A stretch of 64,000 nt of DNA from Lysobacter sp. Its GTDB lineage: Bacteria > Pseudomonadota > Gammaproteobacteria > Xanthomonadales > Xanthomonadaceae. The first letter of the stretch is position 1. Each line of letters starts with the position of its first letter. Where the stretch lies: contig JAHCAU010000017.1 in the NCBI GenBank assembly GCA_019634715.1, positions 1-64,000 on the forward strand, in the 5' to 3' direction. The notes under the pieces were generated by a model. That model saw only the letters and a list, made by a program, of their open reading frames with translations. It was not told the DNA's origin and ran no database searches. Positions 11,678 through 19,703 of this stretch are shown here, one piece after another. The translations under genes were made by a program, and so were the position numbers.

Positions 11678-13112
11678 ACATGGCATCGGCGGAGGCATGG
11701 GCGCCTTCGCCGGATTCAAGGCGGAATACGATGCGCTCGACGCGGCCTACCGCGACGGTTCGCTGACCCGGGACGCGCTCGGTCAATGGCGCACGCGCAG
11801 GCTGCAGGCCGTGCTGGCGCACGCGAAGGCGGCCTCGCGCTTCTACGCGAAGCGGCTGGCATCGATCGATCCCGCCGCCATCGACGCGAGCGACCTGTCG
11901 GCGCTGCCGTTCACCACCAAGGACGACCTGCGCGACCAGATGCTGGACATCCTGTCGGGCGGCATCAACGACGCGATCTTCTACTACGAGACCACCGGCA
12001 CCACCGGTGCCGCGACGCCCTGCCCGCGCGACAAGAAGGAGAGCTACGCCAGCAACCTGCAGTTGCGGCATGCCTACCAGGACATCGTCGCGCAGGACTT
12101 CCCGGACGGACATCGCCCGGTGATCGGCATCCTCGGCCCGACCGAGGCGCACTCCTTCACCGATACGCTCGGCGCCATCGCCTACGACCTCGATCTGTGC
12201 GCCGCGAAGATCTGGCCCGGCTCGCCGATCATCGGCTTCGACAAGTGCCTGTCGCTGATGCGCGACCTGAAGATCGAAGTCATCGCGACCGCGCCGGGAC
12301 AGGTGATGACCCTGGCGAAGGAAGCGATCAAGCGCGGACTCGACCCGAAGCGCGACTTCTCGGTGAAGGTGTTCATGCTCAGCGGCGAGCTGTGCACGCC
12401 GGAGCTGACCGCGAACCTCGAGAGCCTGTGGGGCGCGAAGGTGTACAACAGCCTGTACGGCTCGCAGGAAGCCTTCGTGATCGCCTCGGCGACGCCGCGC
12501 GACCACCTGCGCCCGCATGCGCCGAACTACATCTTCGAGGTCGTCGACCCGGAGACCGGCGCGCACGTGGGCGCCACGGGGCGCGGCGAACTCGTCGTCA
12601 CCTGCCTCGTCGACGGCGTGAAGCCGCTGATCCGCTACCGCACCGGCGACATCGTCGATCTCACCGACGACGGCAGCGCGCGACTCTTCGACGCGCTGCG
12701 CGTGCAGGTGGTCGGGCGCGTGAAGGACGCCGTCGAACTCAACGGCCGGCGCTTCACCGCCGCGCAGATCGAGTCCGCGCTGATGCGCGGCGTGCGGGAC
12801 TGCCTCGGTTACCAGATCGTCATCGGCGACGACCAGGGGCGCGACACGATCGTCGCCAAGCTCGAACTGCCGCGGCTGGCGGCCGCCGAACGCAAGGCGC
12901 TGGCCGAACGCGTGCAGGCGCACGTGCTGGAGGCGCTCGGCGCCGAATGCACGGCGCTGGTCGTCGACGACCTGTCCGAGCACGTGAACATGGGCGGCTG
13001 GATCAAGTGGAAGTCGGCGCGGCTGGTCGACAGCCGCGAAGCCCGGGCGGCGAACGCCGACGACATCGAGCTGACGACCGCCGACCTGCTGTCGCGTCTC
13101 AAGTCGCAATGA
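11664..13112 (+). CDS. phenylacetate-CoA ligase-like adenylating enzyme (PaaK family)
   Basis: An ANL-superfamily enzyme of 482 residues that should activate an aromatic or similar carboxylate as an acyl-adenylate and then a thioester. Visible motifs are the phosphate loop ETTGTTGAATP (about 109-119), YGSQEAF, YRTGDIVDL and VVGRVKDAVELNG, with the C-terminal lysine region GGWIKWKSA. It resembles PaaK more than long-chain acyl-CoA synthetases. Given the upstream anthranilate synthase pair, an aminobenzoate is the obvious substrate guess. AGGAG precedes the ATG at 11664. It overlaps its neighbours on both sides. Confidence 0.85.
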   Translation: MSRHEHGIGGGMGAFAGFKAEYDALDAAYRDGSLTRDALGQWRTRRLQAVLAHAKAASRFYAKRLASIDPAAIDASDLSALPFTTKDDLRDQMLDILSGGINDAIFYYETTGTTGAATPCPRDKKESYASNLQLRHAYQDIVAQDFPDGHRPVIGILGPTEAHSFTDTLGAIAYDLDLCAAKIWPGSPIIGFDKCLSLMRDLKIEVIATAPGQVMTLAKEAIKRGLDPKRDFSVKVFMLSGELCTPELTANLESLWGAKVYNSLYGSQEAFVIASATPRDHLRPHAPNYIFEVVDPETGAHVGATGRGELVVTCLVDGVKPLIRYRTGDIVDLTDDGSARLFDALRVQVVGRVKDAVELNGRRFTAAQIESALMRGVRDCLGYQIVIGDDQGRDTIVAKLELPRLAAAERKALAERVQAHVLEALGAECTALVVDDLSEHVNMGGWIKWKSARLVDSREARAANADDIELTTADLLSRLKSQ

Positions 13113-13630
13113 CGCTGGCGGTGCGCGTGCTCGGCGCGAATGCGTCGGAGTACGCCAGCATCCGGCAGTGGCGGGAACGCTACATCGGCGACAACCCCGC
13201 GAAGGAACGCGACTACGAGCGCCGCGAGATCTACCGCAACGGCGTGTCCTTCCAGTTCGCGTTCTACCGCGGGGACGAGCTGGTCGGCTCGGTGCGCTTC
13301 ACCCCCGTCGGCCACGGCCTGACGCTGACGGAGGAACTGGTCGACCTGCGCCGCTGGTTCCCGCCGCGCTGCAGGTTGATGGAAGTAGGTCGCCTGCTGC
13401 TGCGCGAAGACCAGCGCGGTGGCCGGCTCGTGACGGACGCGCTGCGCGACTGTTTCGGATGGATCCGCGAGAACACTGCCCAGGATGGGCTGGTCGCATT
13501 GTGCCGGCCGGTATTCGTACCGCTGTACCGCAGGGTCGGTGCGCGGGTGGTGGAGAACGACATTCCCGCGCCCGGCGATCCCGCGAAACGCTATTCCCTC
13601 ATCAGCATGTTGTTCAAGGAGACCTTATGA
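13109..13630 (+). CDS. GNAT-fold N-acyltransferase, FeeM/LuxI-like
   Basis: The 173-residue protein resembles the GNAT-like N-acyl amino acid synthase (FeeM) and acyl-homoserine-lactone synthase group. It has a charged N-terminal helix, GDELVGSVRFTP as the central beta strands, MEVGRLLLREDQRGG as the acyl-carrier/CoA-binding region, and a C-terminal strand with YRRVGARVVEN. Such enzymes join a fatty acyl group to an amine. Here it could acylate an amino-aromatic made by the upstream genes, or an amino acid. ATGA overlaps link it to both neighbours. Assignment to FeeM rather than a general GNAT rests on overall pattern and is moderate. Confidence 0.68.
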   Translation: MTLAVRVLGANASEYASIRQWRERYIGDNPAKERDYERREIYRNGVSFQFAFYRGDELVGSVRFTPVGHGLTLTEELVDLRRWFPPRCRLMEVGRLLLREDQRGGRLVTDALRDCFGWIRENTAQDGLVALCRPVFVPLYRRVGARVVENDIPAPGDPAKRYSLISMLFKETL

Positions 13631-14319
13631 GCGATTTCATCGAACGGCTCGACGCCGCCATCGACCACGAGTGGTCCCGGATCCGCGGCGGCCGGTTCTG
13701 GAGCCACGTGCTCGGCGAGACCGTGACCCCGGCGTTCTATCGCGGCCTGATGGAGCAGATCTACCACTACACGCGGCACAACTCGGTCAACCAGGCGACC
13801 GCCGCGTATCGCACCAGCACCCACGACCGCAAGCTGCTGCGCTTCGTCTACAAGCACGCGCTGGAGGAACTGGGGCACGAGAACATGGTCATCCACGACC
13901 TCGCCGCCAAGGGCCTGTACGACGAATCGCTGCCGCAGCAGCGCCCGATGGCATCGACCCAGGCGCTGATCGCCTATCTCTACCAGGTCGCGCTCGAACG
14001 CGGCGCGGTGGCGCGCCTGGGCTACAGCTACTGGGCCGAGTCCTGCTACGCGCACATCGACGTCATCCTGAAGAAGCTGGCGCAGGATCTCGCGCTCACG
14101 CCGAGGGACATGAGCTTCTTCGTCTCGCACTCCGAGATCGACGCCAAGCACGCGCAGGAAGTGTCCGAGGCCATCCGCGACAGCGCGACCACGGAGGAGG
14201 AACAGGACGCGGTGATCGATGTCGCCCGCACCACGCTGTACCTCACCGGCATGATCCTCGAACAGGTGACGCAGGAATACCTCGCATCGCGCGCGTCCGG
14301 ACTGGCGCGGGCGGCCTGA
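13627..14319 (+). CDS. heme-oxygenase-like diiron oxidase (iron-containing redox enzyme family)
   Basis: An all-helical protein of 230 residues related to TenA/PqqC-like and heme-oxygenase-like diiron enzymes (HDOs such as UndA and the SznF central domain). The metal ligands expected for this group can be placed: Glu81-x2-His84, Glu138 and His168-x3-Asp172-x2-His175. The spacing from His84 to Glu138 is like that in UndA as I recall it. HDOs perform N-oxygenation, oxidative decarboxylation or C-C cleavage using O2. The next gene encodes an FMN reductase that could supply electrons. Its start overlaps the stop of the acyltransferase gene. Confidence 0.82.
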   Translation: MSDFIERLDAAIDHEWSRIRGGRFWSHVLGETVTPAFYRGLMEQIYHYTRHNSVNQATAAYRTSTHDRKLLRFVYKHALEELGHENMVIHDLAAKGLYDESLPQQRPMASTQALIAYLYQVALERGAVARLGYSYWAESCYAHIDVILKKLAQDLALTPRDMSFFVSHSEIDAKHAQEVSEAIRDSATTEEEQDAVIDVARTTLYLTGMILEQVTQEYLASRASGLARAA

Positions 14320-14351
14320 AGCCGGTCGGCGCGACGCGCCGGGAGCCACCC

Positions 14352-14984
14352 ATGATGACGCCCACGATGCGACGCCGCATGCGCTTCTGCGTGATCGTCG
14401 GTTCCAGCCGCGAGCACGGCCAGAGCAGCGGCGTCTGCGCACTGGTCGCCGAGCATCTCGGCGATCGCGCCGAGTGCGATTTCGTCTACCTGCGCGATTA
14501 CCGGATCGAGCTGTGCGACGCCGACAACGCCTGCATGCAGGCGCCATGCGGCGTCGGCGACGATGTCGCCGGCATCGCGCGGCGCATGCTGGCCGCGGAT
14601 GCGGTGCTGTACGTGCCGGTGATCCATGCCTACGGCACCAACAGTCGCTTCCAGGCGTTCCTGGAGCGGATCGGCTACGGCTTCATGCGCCCGCTCGGAC
14701 GCCCGCTGCGCAACAAGCTCGCCGGCGTGGTCGTCATCGGTCGTCGCTACGCCCATACCGCGGTCTATTCGCAGATCGTGCTGAACATCCTGTTGAACAA
14801 GATGATCCTGGTCGGATCCGGGTTTCCCGCGACCTTCGCCGGGCCGATCAGCAGCGTCAACGATGCCGAGGCGATCGAGGCGCTGTGCGAGATGCTCGAC
14901 CGGATGATGGAAATCGCCGCCAGGATGGATCCGGACCTGCGCGCGCACGCCACCGAACTGCTGTCGCTGAAGGAGAGCGCATGA
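14352..14984 (+). CDS. NADPH-dependent FMN reductase-like flavoprotein
   Basis: A flavodoxin-fold protein of 210 residues. The first strand and phosphate loop, VIVGSSREHGQSS (about 13-25), bind FMN; the second half has YVPVIHAYGTNSRFQAFLERIG, split by one turn, typical of the NADPH_dep_FMN_red family. It would pass electrons from NAD(P)H to flavin and may reduce the diiron oxidase upstream or a pathway intermediate. GGGAG lies just before the ATG; ATG codons a few residues further in are possible starts. Its stop overlaps the next start (ATGA). Confidence 0.83.
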   Translation: MMTPTMRRRMRFCVIVGSSREHGQSSGVCALVAEHLGDRAECDFVYLRDYRIELCDADNACMQAPCGVGDDVAGIARRMLAADAVLYVPVIHAYGTNSRFQAFLERIGYGFMRPLGRPLRNKLAGVVVIGRRYAHTAVYSQIVLNILLNKMILVGSGFPATFAGPISSVNDAEAIEALCEMLDRMMEIAARMDPDLRAHATELLSLKESA

Positions 14985-16741
14985 GTGCCCACGACACCCC
15001 GTCCGCCGAACCGGCGGCCATCGCCAACGCGGCGGACGTCATGCCCGGGTCGCCCTCCGCGCCGCCGGTGCCCGAGGCCCTCGACCTGCTGGGCCAGTTG
15101 TTCCGGCGCGCACGCGAGACGCCGGTGCGGCCATGGCTGCACCAGACCGTGGCCGGCGACCGCCAGGCGTGGACCTGGGGCGAGGCGGCCGACGAGATCG
15201 CGCGCATGGCCTCGGCGCTGCGTGCGCTCGGCTTCCCGGCGGGCAGCCGGATCTGCATCAGCGGGCGCAACACCGCGCACTGGGTGATGGCGGACCTGGC
15301 GATCCTGCTCGCCGGCCACGTGCCGGTCGGGCTGTATCCGCGGCAATCCGCGGACAACACCCGTTACGTGATCGAGCACGCGCAGGCGCGCGCGGTCTTT
15401 CTCGGCCCGGCGCAGGACGCCGCGGTCACCGCATCGGCCGTGCCGGAGGACGTGATCACCATCGGATTGCCGTACCCCGACGTGCCGGCGACGCGGATGC
15501 AATGGTCGGAGATGATCGCGACGCAGTCGCCATTGCAGCGCGAACAGGCGCCGCCGGCCGACACGCTCGCGCTGCTGCTCTACACCTCGGGCACCAGCGG
15601 GCGGCCGAAGGGCGTGATGCTGACCTACGCCAACATCGCGTTCACCGCGCGCCACGCGCTCGCGCACGTGTTCCGGCCCGAAGGTCCGCAGCGGCTGCTG
15701 TCGTACCTGCCGCTGGCGCACGCCCAGGAACGGCTGACCTGCGAAAGCCTCAGCCTGCTCGTCGGCGCGGAGATCCATTTCCTCGAGAAGATCGAGGCGC
15801 TCGGCGCCACGCTCGCCGACGTGCAGCCGACGTTCTTCACCGCCGGGCCGCCCGTGTACGCGCGCATGCAGGCCGCGATCCTGCAGCGACTGCCGCAGCC
15901 GCGATTGTCGATGCTGCTGGCGCTGCCCGTGGTCGGCGGGCTGCTGCGCCGCAAGCTGCGCGCGCGGCTCGGCCTGCGCGATGCGCGGCTGTGCATCGTC
16001 GGTGGTGCGCCGATGCCGGCCGCGACCTTCGAATGGTTCGCGACGCTCGGCATCCACGTCCGCCAGGGCTACGGTTCGACGGAGAACTGCGGCTATGTCT
16101 CGTGCAACCTGCCGGGCGCCGCGCGCATCGGCTCGGTCGGCCGCCCGCTGCCGGGCGCCGAGGTCCGCATCGCCGACGACGGCGAAATCCAGTGTCGCCA
16201 TGCCGGCACGATGATCGGCTATTTCCGTGATCCGGTGCGCAGCCGCGAAGCGATGACCGACGACGGCTACTTCCGCACCGGCGATGCCGGGCATTTCGAT
16301 GCCGACGGCTTCCTGTACGTCGATGGCCGCCTCGGCGACCGCATCGCGCTCGCCGACGGCAGCGTGTTCGCGCCGAACGCGATCGAAGCCGCGTTCGCGC
16401 ATCCATGGATCGAGCATGCCTGCGTCGTCGGCCAGGGCCTGGCGCGCCCGGTGATCGTGATCGCGCCCACGATGGCCGGTCGACAGGCCGCGGCCGAGGC
16501 TTTCGACGCCGTGGTGGCGCGCGGCTTCGACGTGATCGATCCCGGCGTGCCGCAGGCGCATCGCCCCGCCTGTGCACTGCTCGCCAGCGAGGCCTGGCTG
16601 CCGGACAACGGCTTCGTGACGCCGACGATGAAGCTGCGTCGCGCCACGGTCGAAGCCGAATACGGCGAACGCGCCCTCGGCGCGCTCGCCAGCGGCGCCC
16701 GCGGCCTGCTGCGTGCGGTGCCGCCGGGAACCCAGGCGTGA
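14981..16741 (+). CDS. AMP-dependent acyl-CoA synthetase-like enzyme
   Basis: A 586-residue ANL enzyme close to long-chain fatty acid-CoA ligases (FadD15/ACSBG type). Motifs: LLYTSGTSGRPKGVML (P-loop), YLPLAHAQER, the core GYGSTENCG, YFRTGDAGHFD and VDGRLGDRI, with LKLRR-like MKLRRATVE near the end. It could provide the fatty acyl donor for the FeeM-like transferase, or activate a second carboxylate. The first 35 residues are Ala/Pro-rich and probably disordered. It is linked by ATGA to the gene before and GTGA to the gene after, so it belongs to the operon. Confidence 0.85.
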   Translation: MSAHDTPSAEPAAIANAADVMPGSPSAPPVPEALDLLGQLFRRARETPVRPWLHQTVAGDRQAWTWGEAADEIARMASALRALGFPAGSRICISGRNTAHWVMADLAILLAGHVPVGLYPRQSADNTRYVIEHAQARAVFLGPAQDAAVTASAVPEDVITIGLPYPDVPATRMQWSEMIATQSPLQREQAPPADTLALLLYTSGTSGRPKGVMLTYANIAFTARHALAHVFRPEGPQRLLSYLPLAHAQERLTCESLSLLVGAEIHFLEKIEALGATLADVQPTFFTAGPPVYARMQAAILQRLPQPRLSMLLALPVVGGLLRRKLRARLGLRDARLCIVGGAPMPAATFEWFATLGIHVRQGYGSTENCGYVSCNLPGAARIGSVGRPLPGAEVRIADDGEIQCRHAGTMIGYFRDPVRSREAMTDDGYFRTGDAGHFDADGFLYVDGRLGDRIALADGSVFAPNAIEAAFAHPWIEHACVVGQGLARPVIVIAPTMAGRQAAAEAFDAVVARGFDVIDPGVPQAHRPACALLASEAWLPDNGFVTPTMKLRRATVEAEYGERALGALASGARGLLRAVPPGTQA

Positions 16742-17766
16742 GCGGCGCGACATCGGCCCGTGTGCGTCGGCGCTGGCCGCGCCGGGTCGCGCTGTCGATC
16801 GGCCTGCTCGCCCTGGCCCTGGCCCTCATCGCCGGCGGCGTGGTCGCGTTCGCGCCGCAACGCATCGTGCAGGCGCTGCTCGCGCACAAGAGCGCCTCCC
16901 TCGGCCTGGCCTCGCGCCAAGTGGATGTCGACGGCGTGCGCTGGCACTACTACGAAGCCGGCCAGGGCCAGACCGTGGTCCTGGTCCATGGCATCGCCTC
17001 GACGCGCGCGGTCTGGCTGGCGCTCGCGGCGCGGCTTGGAGCGCGCCATCGCATCGTGATTCCCGACCTGCCCGGCTGGGGCGAGACCCGCCCGCTCGAC
17101 GGCGCCACCGTCGACGACGGCATCGATGCGCAGGCGGCCCGCCTCGGCGCGTTCGTCGACGAGATCGCACACGACCGGGTGGTGCTGGTCGGGCATTCGA
17201 TGGGCGGTGCCATTGCCGGCACGCTCGCCGCCGAACGCCCGGAACGCGTCGCCGGCCTCGTGCTGCTCGACAGCTTCGGACTCGACGCGCCCCCGACCGC
17301 CTTCGAGCGCCAGGTGCGCGGCGGCGACAACCCCTTCCTCTACCGCGACGCCGCCGGCTTCGAGCGCGCCAATGCCTTCGCGTTCGATCGGCCGCATGCC
17401 ACACCGGCCTGGCTCCGCAGGGGCCTGGTCCGCCTGAATGCCGATGCCGCGCCCCGCATCGAGGCCGCCTTCGCGCGACTGGCCGAGCCGGCGCAGATGC
17501 GGGCGCTGCAGCGCCGGCTCGGCGAGATCCGCGGCCCGGTGCTGGGCCTGTGGTGCCGCGGCGACCGGATCGTCGACCCCGCCGCGCTCGAATCGCTGCG
17601 CCGGGGCCTGTCCGGCGACGTGGTGATGGAGGGTCGGCTGCTGGAGGGCTGCGGCCACATGCCGATGATGGAGCAGGCCGTACCGACGGCCGCAGCCATC
17701 ACCGGCTTCATCGAAGGCATCGTCATGCCGGCGGCCGGCGGGAGGTCGACGCCAGGCCTGCGATGA
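16738..17766 (+). CDS. membrane-anchored alpha/beta hydrolase
   Basis: The 342-residue protein starts at a GTG that overlaps the synthetase stop. Residues 11-35 form a basic-then-hydrophobic N-terminal anchor. The hydrolase fold follows, with the oxyanion loop VHGIAST, the nucleophile elbow GHSMGG, an Asp in the WCRGDRIVD segment and a His in GCGHMPMME. It could hydrolyse an ester or amide intermediate or transfer an acyl group as the last step of the cluster. It resembles the hydrolase at 21717, with the same PDLPGWGE and CGHMxMME signatures, so the two are probably paralogues. Confidence 0.85.
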   Translation: MSGATSARVRRRWPRRVALSIGLLALALALIAGGVVAFAPQRIVQALLAHKSASLGLASRQVDVDGVRWHYYEAGQGQTVVLVHGIASTRAVWLALAARLGARHRIVIPDLPGWGETRPLDGATVDDGIDAQAARLGAFVDEIAHDRVVLVGHSMGGAIAGTLAAERPERVAGLVLLDSFGLDAPPTAFERQVRGGDNPFLYRDAAGFERANAFAFDRPHATPAWLRRGLVRLNADAAPRIEAAFARLAEPAQMRALQRRLGEIRGPVLGLWCRGDRIVDPAALESLRRGLSGDVVMEGRLLEGCGHMPMMEQAVPTAAAITGFIEGIVMPAAGGRSTPGLR

Positions 17767-18002
17767 GGGCGCGATGACCTTTCATTGACAGGGAATCGCC
17801 GCCTGTTCGCGGCACTTCCCCGCGATGCCACCGCCGTTGCGATCGGGCAGGACGCATGCGGCGTTCGACCGTGCGCGGGCGTATGCTATCGCTTCGCATG
17901 CCCGCGCTTGGGTATGCTGCACGGGAGAGGGGGTGACGCCCGGGGGCATGGTGAACGTCCCGGCGACCCGTCTCGGTTCCAACACCGGCAGGCGGATACG
18001 CG

Positions 18003-18281
18003 ATGAAAGACCCTCGATACATGGAGTTGGCTCGGCACATCGCCGAGCTGGAAACGCCGGAACAGGTGATGTGGCTGCTCGACCAGTTGCTGACCGCGGC
18101 CGAGATCCGCGATGTCTGCGACCGGCTGACCATCTACAGCCTGCTGTCCAGCGAGAAGCACAGCCAGCGCGACGTGGCGAGGCTGGCGAAGGTCAGCATC
18201 AGCAAGGTCGAACGCGGGGCGACGAACACCCAGTCGCCGGAAGTCCGGGCCTATTTCCGCGAGCATTTCGCGGAAGGCTGA
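18003..18281 (+). CDS. trpR: Trp operon repressor homologue TrpR
   Basis: A 92-residue all-helical DNA-binding protein of the TrpR/YerC superfamily. The segments LLDQLLTAAEIRDVCDRL and SQRDVARLAKVSISKVERG give the TrpR core and its helix-turn-helix; the usual length is 90-110 residues. TrpR binds operators when loaded with L-tryptophan. It lies 236 bases beyond the TrpE/G-like operon and is read in the same direction, which suggests it may control that operon through the dyad in the 9484 promoter. That link is inference from position only. Confidence 0.82.
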   Translation: MKDPRYMELARHIAELETPEQVMWLLDQLLTAAEIRDVCDRLTIYSLLSSEKHSQRDVARLAKVSISKVERGATNTQSPEVRAYFREHFAEG

Positions 18282-18340
18282 TCGCATGCGGCCGGCGCCG
18301 GCCCGACCGGGCGTTCGCGCGGGCCGTGGGACGCGTCAGG

Positions 18341-18415
18341 GGCGCCGGAGTACCTGAGAAAAGAAAACAGGGCGCCGAGGCGCCGGGGTACCTGGGAAAA
18401 GAAACAGGGCGCCGA
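18341..18415. repeat. two tandem copies of a ~37-bp unit
   Basis: GGCGCCGGAGTACCTGAGAA at 18341 recurs as GGCGCCGGGGTACCTGGGAA at 18379, each followed by an A-rich stretch and ACAGGGCGCCGA. The period is 37-38 bases. The second copy runs into the terminator hairpin at 18403. Confidence 0.7.
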
Positions 18416-18426
18416 GGCGCCCTGTT
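18403..18426 (-). terminator. terminator hairpin between trpR and the CsgG-like gene
   Basis: AACAGGGCGCC (18403-18413) pairs perfectly with GGCGCCCTGTT (18416-18426) across a 2-base loop. Read on the minus strand it is followed by TTCTTTTCCC, so it should end transcription of the leftward gene at 18452-19417; it may also block trpR read-through. Confidence 0.7.
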
Positions 18427-18451
18427 GTCCTTGCCATCGATGTCGGGCCGA

Positions 18452-19417
18452 TCAGCGCGAGAGTTCGATCAGCGTCGAGGAGATCCAGCCCTTGTTGCCC
18501 AGCTCGTCCTCGACTTCCCACATCATCCCCTCCTTGTTGCCGGTGGGGTAGAGCATCATGCCGACGTCGAGCGAGCGCACGACCTTGGTGCCCTTGGCCG
18601 TGGTGAACAGGCGTGCCGGCTTGGTCACGGTGACCGCCTGCTGCGCGTTCGAGGCCGAGGCGTTGCCGGACAGGCCGCCGAGCTGGCCGACGATGTCGGT
18701 GTAGGCCTGCAGGTAGGCGAGGGTGATGACCTGGCCGATCTCGGTGTTGGCGTAGCCGCCGGCACCGGCGGCGCCGAAGCCGCTGTAGCCGAACAGGCCG
18801 CCGCCCGCGCCCCAGCCGATGTCGGTCTTCTTGGCGCTGCCTTCGGCCATCGCGACCTGCTCGGTCGAACGCACGTCGGTGATGGTCAGCACCACGTCCG
18901 CGGTCTTGCGCTTGAAGTCCAGGCCGCCGATGGCAGCGCCGGCCTTGCCGCCGACCAGGCCGCCCAGCAGGCCGCCGACGCGGTTGCCGCCGGCATTGCT
19001 GTTGGCGGAGATCAGGTCCGGCACCATGACGTAGTCGGCCGCCTTCATCTGGCCCTTGCCGACGTTGGAGCGCCCGCGCAGTTCGCCGCTGGATCCCAGC
19101 GCGCGTTCGCGCTGCGCCGCGTCGAGTCCGGCGCCGCGGTCGACCAGGGTGAAGCAGCGCGACTTGCTGACGAAGACCTTGATCAGCTTCGACGGCGCCG
19201 GCAGCTGCTGGCCGGTCCACCAGTTGGTGCCGTCTTCCGGCTCGATCACCGACAGCGTGCCCAGCGGCTTCGCGCAGGTCGGGATCTCGGCCATCTGCTG
19301 CTTGCGCTGGTCCTGCGCGCTCTGGCGCTGGGCGCTGGCGGGCGTGGCCACGGCGGCCAGCGCCAGGGTCAGCAGGCTGGCTTTGAGCAGGACGGAGGGA
19401 CGGACGGTCTGGATCAT
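18452..19417 (-). CDS. exported CsgG-like protein with C-terminal SH3-like region
   Basis: A 321-residue protein with a Sec signal peptide (hydrophobic LLKASLLTLALAAVATPASA). The central part, SKSRCFTLVDRGAGLDAAQRER through VVLTITDVRSTEQVAMAEG, matches the CsgG/curli-assembly-like superfamily, which forms periplasmic or outer-membrane-associated assemblies. A Gly/Ala-rich segment follows. The last 55 residues (MMWEVEDELGNKGWISSTLI) look like an SH3-type beta barrel. The start at 19417 places the signal peptide at the N-terminus and has AAGG upstream. There is no lipobox Cys, unlike classical CsgG. Function is not known. Confidence 0.72.
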   Translation of the reverse strand: MIQTVRPSVLLKASLLTLALAAVATPASAQRQSAQDQRKQQMAEIPTCAKPLGTLSVIEPEDGTNWWTGQQLPAPSKLIKVFVSKSRCFTLVDRGAGLDAAQRERALGSSGELRGRSNVGKGQMKAADYVMVPDLISANSNAGGNRVGGLLGGLVGGKAGAAIGGLDFKRKTADVVLTITDVRSTEQVAMAEGSAKKTDIGWGAGGGLFGYSGFGAAGAGGYANTEIGQVITLAYLQAYTDIVGQLGGLSGNASASNAQQAVTVTKPARLFTTAKGTKVVRSLDVGMMLYPTGNKEGMMWEVEDELGNKGWISSTLIELSR

Positions 19418-19703
19418 GGAGGACGCCTTGATGGGATGGAATGAAAGAGGGAATCGTACGGCCTGGCGCGCTGCGACGATAACCGGAGGCGGTGCGGTCG
19501 AGGGCATCGACCGGGTCGCGTCACGCCGGGCCACGGAAGTGAGAACGGAATGGGCGCGCGGGCACGGACAGCGGCCGGCCCCGGCGCGCGCGGCGCGCCG
19601 GGTCGCGAACCGTGCGGGAGGTCGCGCGGGACCCGCGGGCGGTCAGGCAGGACCATCCACCCGGACGCTACACTTGCGGTCTCCTGTCCTCCGGTTCCAC
19701 GCC

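Noticed and set aside
18341..18426. Possible CRISPR-like short repeats
   Set aside because: Only two tandem copies, no spacers of even length and no cas genes; part of it is a terminator hairpin.
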